Source of the DNA: Saccoglossus kowalevskii
Taxonomy: Eukaryota; Hemichordata; Enteropneusta; Harrimaniidae
Assembly (NCBI RefSeq): GCF_000003605.2
Contig: NW_003156243.1
Coordinates: forward strand, 272,198-336,197
DNA length: 64,000 nt
Direction of reading: 5' to 3'
Made by a program: the position numbers and the translations under genes
Shown here: positions 62,301 to 64,000 of the stretch, piece after piece
Layout: each line of letters starts with the position of its first letter
Numbering within the stretch: position 1 is the first letter of the stretch
Notes under the pieces: generated by a model
Databases searched by the model: none
What the model saw: the letters and a program-made list of their open reading frames with translations, nothing else
What the model was told of the DNA's origin: nothing

Positions 62301-63823
62301 TATTGTACCGACTGTATGTTCGTGGACACATATAGTTCTTATATTCAAACTTGGCTTCACATTAAATCTGTTTGTTAGTATTATCTGACACTTTCATACA
62401 ATGTCGATGGTATTTTTTTCAGCAAAAGCTCCTCTAAAATTCTACACTGTACATGTGACATTAGAAAATATTCTAGATAAAATTGCGTTTCGGTGAACAC
62501 TGTAAATACATTACATGTATCTGATTGTATTAGTCAGGTTCGTGATACAAAACAAGCAACTTACATATATTTAACATCCACTACAGCCTTTGTCTCACGA
62601 TTTTTTTTAAACCTATCGATATTTCGATAGTTTTGTTTTTCTTCATCTGTAGGAGCCATCTTTTTCCCCTGACACTTTATCGTTGCCCTCGGTCTGTCAT
62701 TAGTACCTTTCATCAAACCCCTTATAGGTTTTAATAGAGCCTTAATATCATCTTGTGTAGTGTAATAACCAAACTTCACTAGTGTATGTACGAGTTTCAG
62801 TACCTATATAATTAACATAACTTGGTGGTTAGAAAAAAAGGTGTAGGAGCTGACCAACCAACAAACAAACCAACCAATCAATTTGTAATGATTCAATGTG
62901 AACACAATGGAACTACATACATGCAACACGTGACTAGTGTACCGAGTGGTTTGAAAAATGATAGTAAGCGTACCTGCTTCATCAATATGTTATGACCAAC
63001 TTTTGATGCTGTTAGTTGTTTGTTTTTACTTAACATGTCATTGATCCATTTCTTTAACTGTGGGAAGTATTTATTCTTCAGTTCAGAGTCAGGTACCTAG
63101 TAAACAAATCTTACAATTTATACATCATATTAAATTTTTTTTATTTATCTTTGGTTCAAAATTTAATTTTCATACTGATTGGAGCTGATTACCATAACAA
63201 GGGTCGCTCGAAACGCCATCTTGTTCAAGTTGGCATTCACTCTCGACAAAATTGTTCAGTTTTGTCACTTTCTCGCAAACATTGTACTACTTTTTCACAA
63301 AATGACTGTTCTATTAGACAAAATTAGATCACTTGTATATTTATAAAGCAACTCGGAGATTATAATCTCGTAAATTAACAGCGAAGCAAATGAAAAGATT
63401 GAACGAAAAGCAAGAAACGAGAGGTTTACGGGAGCTTTCGTAACCTAATCTCTTGAGCAAACATTAACACTGAAGCACTGAATCGTATTCACCTATGTCT
63501 TAACTTTCTGAAAACTATATATGTTGTTATAGCTACATGTTTCTTAACTGGTCTAGAATGTCCGAACCTGTAACAGTTGAAGGTCATGGTATAACATGAC
63601 GTGAGTTAACATTAAGGTGTGCAATATCACCTCGTCAATCAGATACAAAATGCAACAATAATTGACATATGATCTGAATTAATTTTTTACATTGTTAATA
63701 TGCAAATATTGTCGTTACTTACAGTACAACGTTCGCGATTTCCAGTGTCTATTTCATCCCATACAAATGATAGTTTCATTCGTTCTAAGCTGGAAATATT
63801 TTCACCAACATCAATAAAGAGAC
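41657..63823 (-). CDS. Gene B: IP3 receptor (ITPR)-like Ca2+ channel, C-terminal ~1,680 codons, 41 exons (5' part outside window)
   Basis: Paralogue of gene A on the other strand. Exons in transcript order: 63823-63723, 63096-62974, 62803-62565, 62201-62103, 61977-61899, 61817-61710, 61537-61401, 61307-61193, 60970-60900, 60417-60321, 59989-59861, 59638-59529, 59266-59182, 58567-58392, 58225-58063, 57741-57655, 57543-57427, 57020-56958, 56283-56148, 55415-55244, 55113-55038, 54598-54522, 54324-54168, 52909-52812, 52503-52419, 51428-51309, 51067-50960, 50683-50534, 50425-50315, 48028-47873, 47498-47393, 47250-47081, 46762-46593, 46339-46250, 46039-45887, 45627-45543, 45270-45147, 44433-44252, 44060-43911, 43691-43494, 41734-41657. 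The first seven precede the part of gene A seen here. The remaining 34 pair one to one with gene A exons, with the same phases and frequently the same lengths (65-71, 97, 129, 110, 85, 87, 136, 76, 77, 157, 98, 150, 156, 170, 90, 153, 85, 124, 198 nt). The frame is open to a stop at 41657. The start codon and IP3-binding core lie beyond base 64000. Confidence 0.93.
41735..43493 (-). other. Last intron of gene B, with a retroposon tail
   Basis: 1.76-kb intron. At 42096-42150 a minus-strand A-rich sequence runs into (TATAG)n, i.e. AAATAAAATATACTACAC then ACTAT repeats on the minus strand, like the (ATTCT)n tail at 25400. The rest shows nothing recognisable. Confidence 0.4.
43911..46339 (-). CDS. 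Gene B exons 34-39: channel domain with a non-canonical selectivity filter
   Basis: S1 PLWNWALLLLSFTINIIILA (46339-46250); S2 LHNVLSACLLVSFFLSN (46039-45887); linker 45627-45543; S3/S4 VFFVFSICGTIFYGYFF and LLKRVLLAVTLN (45270-45147); S5 LLYVFLLGIIVIYIYSIAAF with pore helix CNTTFECFISTA (44433-44252); S6 FYIVVVLIGLNIVFG and GIIVDTFSELRDSK (44060-43911). The filter position reads RYGLLESFHE then SIGIPAS, so all glycines of GGGVGD are missing except the one preceding LL. Exon borders and phases equal gene A, and the same intron splits the filter loop. Confidence 0.93.
46593..51067 (-). CDS. Gene B exons 27-33: third helical block and junction to the channel
   Basis: Exons 51067-50960 (LFRTLGQMCDGQHTGLQ), 50683-50534 (NYLRDQPDNMTSVNIVAETT), 50425-50315 (GNLANSMVMFDNKIIELINF), 48028-47873 (IHELKLVMANLVMSMIEEQS), 47498-47393 (FAYFHILMRLQDIDATISKE), 47250-47081 (WNFYEANSMSVEILRNGDVQ) and 46762-46593 (DFVHWSQDIVKDINYQNKVL). 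One-to-one with gene A exons 22-28. The intron between 48028 and 50315 contains a 41-bp minisatellite and the assembly gap. Exon 32 begins with a His/Asp/Asn-rich stretch not shared with gene A. Confidence 0.93.
47320..47371. repeat. (AAT)17 microsatellite
   Basis: Pure trinucleotide run in a gene B intron, about 20 bases downstream of the donor of exon 31 (47393). Confidence 0.98.
48360..49720. repeat. 41-bp minisatellite containing an assembly gap
   Basis: Units GCAAAGTGTGAAACTAGAGT plus GCAAAGTAGTGAAATAGTGAT on both sides of a 564-N gap (48640-49203). Seven or so units before and a dozen after. Reading frames through it on the minus strand are repeat artefacts. Lies in the intron between gene B exons 29 and 30. 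Confidence 0.95.
51309..51428 (-). CDS. Gene B exon 26: short polar linker
   Basis: 40 codons, NSTDKPANGLRISQNSTEGN then AMKMDTINSSEVSPDIGDEK, phase 0 on both sides. It occupies the place of gene A exons 19-21 (120 codons plus a microexon) but has no clear similarity beyond an acidic end. Ser/Thr-rich and probably disordered. Confidence 0.75.
52419..54324 (-). CDS. Gene B exons 23-25: RIH-associated domain
   Basis: Exons 54324-54168 (VQNELDNHGAMLQILPLLGR, EVLAFLSAMLFNGNVQVQ), 52909-52812 (TSLENYFRRSREEHFFMAAR) and 52503-52419 (RALFSQLEARNKMEEDLRMQ). Lengths 157 and 98 nt equal gene A. The third exon is 85 versus 100 nt and its end (SNTATSIT) differs. The 1.26-kb intron between exons 23 and 24 holds a 25-bp minisatellite. 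Confidence 0.92.
53090..54150. repeat. 25-bp minisatellite (ACAGTAAAGTACGGTACATT family) split by an insertion
   Basis: Array 1 about 53090-53558 and array 2 about 53866-54150, in the intron between gene B exons 23 and 24. The 300 bases between them are not repetitive and are bordered on both sides by GGATA. Confidence 0.92.
54522..57741 (-). CDS. Gene B exons 16-22: central helical region
   Basis: Exons 57741-57655 (IFFKQICHLDVYDHRNEQEV), 57543-57427 (EFVRTTVRISMITNMTNFNI), 57020-56958 (VKGELARYANQTFDTRSVAQ), 56283-56148 (KYQDTYREEEHINHCLNDYA), 55415-55244 (EYDKGGEEELPLGAEFQEHI), 55113-55038 (ISCNNPKSTEQERLKQEALD) and 54598-54522 (ILRAMIHNEERQLPHNWKEN). Each pairs with gene A exons 9-15 in the same phase. 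The lysine run of gene A exon 13 is reduced to LKNKSRKPK. Confidence 0.92.
57951..58020. repeat. (TAGTG)14 microsatellite
   Basis: Fourteen perfect pentanucleotide units about 40 bases downstream (in transcript sense) of the donor of gene B exon 15. Confidence 0.98.
58063..59638 (-). CDS. Gene B exons 12-15: RIH region
   Basis: Exons 59638-59529 (VEELNLPIKRNQIYVMKFFM), 59266-59182 (ends LVDLLATCAE), 58567-58392 (GENRFIESICQTIFSLDELL, ends LMHER) and 58225-58063 (RLFWLFLETVIIDIRNLTRY, ends YDGVFPIIQ). Exon 14 is 12 nt shorter than its gene A partner at the 3' end but identical at its first 95 bases. The donor of exon 15 sits about 40 bases from a (TAGTG)14 microsatellite. Confidence 0.93.
59861..61307 (-). 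CDS. Gene B exons 8-11: counterparts of gene A exons 1-4
   Basis: Exons 61307-61193, 60970-60900, 60417-60321 and 59989-59861. Protein: CCSLDGGPEEPHSMNQTIFY, EYKYNKSLQEIIKKAFLCLQ, GNEIVQKSMFDRLDILLDVK and VFTGNKTACFKIKIQQVGKI. These match gene A one for one with identical phases. Exon 10 shares DVKGAEAEMAKA with gene A, encoded by 36 identical bases. Confidence 0.92.
61401..63823 (-). CDS. Gene B exons 1-7 (upstream of the part of gene A seen here)
   Basis: Exons 63823-63723, 63096-62974, 62803-62565, 62201-62103, 61977-61899, 61817-61710 and 61537-61401. Landmarks: LFIDVGENISSLERMKLSFV, VPDSELKNKYFPQLKKWIND, LVKFGYYTTQDDIKALLKPI, ALEIVDLFFNFRFNERLEKC, DLSNHKYDKMVQKSLYLINR and LLLTDTSVKVFKECEEKLPV. 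They follow the IP3R order: the KIMEILQFILNVRLDYRISC segment, then [20 protein letters not shown], then QVQLLVTSQDVDNYKQIK. Exon 7 ends TTTATTAG followed by gcaagt, so its intron is GC-AG. The split codon AG|T gives Ser before CCSLD. Confidence 0.88.
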
Positions 63824-64000
63824 CTACATATTAAAGACAGAAAGATATAAAGTGATCTTTGTACTAAGAAAAGGACTTTCTAATCTGATTAAAACCAGAT
63901 CTTACTATTACTTTTTTATTATTTTAAATTAATAATTGCAAAAGCCCCTAAAAAATCTGAGCTCGCAAATAACTAGAATAGCCAATCAATAAGAGAAGGC

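Overview
The window is nuclear DNA of an animal, most likely a marine invertebrate. It is AT-rich, has many short spliced exons (about 60-255 bp) with GT-AG introns, and is full of foldback MITEs, LINE tails and minisatellites. I cannot name the species.

Only two protein-coding genes can be supported. They lie tail to tail and are paralogues. Gene A (+ strand, entering at base 35 and ending at 31612 or 33409) and gene B (- strand, entering at 63823 and ending at 41657) both encode inositol 1,4,5-trisphosphate receptor (IP3R/ITPR)-like intracellular Ca2+ channels. Collinearity with IP3R runs through the central RIH/armadillo region, the RIH-associated domain, a third helical block, the six-helix channel and the C-terminal CFIC...H...H zinc-binding linker. 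By hand splicing I recover about 1,530 codons of gene A and about 1,680 codons of gene B. Both lack their N-terminal part (IP3-binding core), which lies outside the window. The 34 exons that can be paired share order, intron phase and often exact length, so the pair arose by an inverted duplication of a whole intron-bearing gene.

Layout: 35-30568 gene A shared exons; 31544-31612 and 33290-33409 two alternative last exons of gene A; 33410-41656 convergent intergenic spacer made of a degenerate repeat block (about 34.7-37.85 kb), a 34-bp minisatellite (38.3-39.2 kb) and an LTR-retrotransposon fossil (39.3-40.1 kb); 41657-63823 gene B. A 564-base assembly gap (48640-49203) sits inside a 41-bp minisatellite in a gene B intron.

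Main biological point: both proteins keep the IP3R fold around the pore, including the S6 and the zinc linker, but neither has the GGG(V/I)GD selectivity filter shared by IP3Rs and ryanodine receptors. Gene A has a GLIDGLQE-type loop and gene B a GLLESFHE-type loop. The reading frames are intact across more than 34 exons, so these look like working but divergent channels. Other notable points are a 95-base stretch of exon 7 identical between the inverted copies (possible gene conversion), alternative coiled-coil tails in gene A, loss of that tail in gene B, and a MITE with a perfect 11-bp target duplication.
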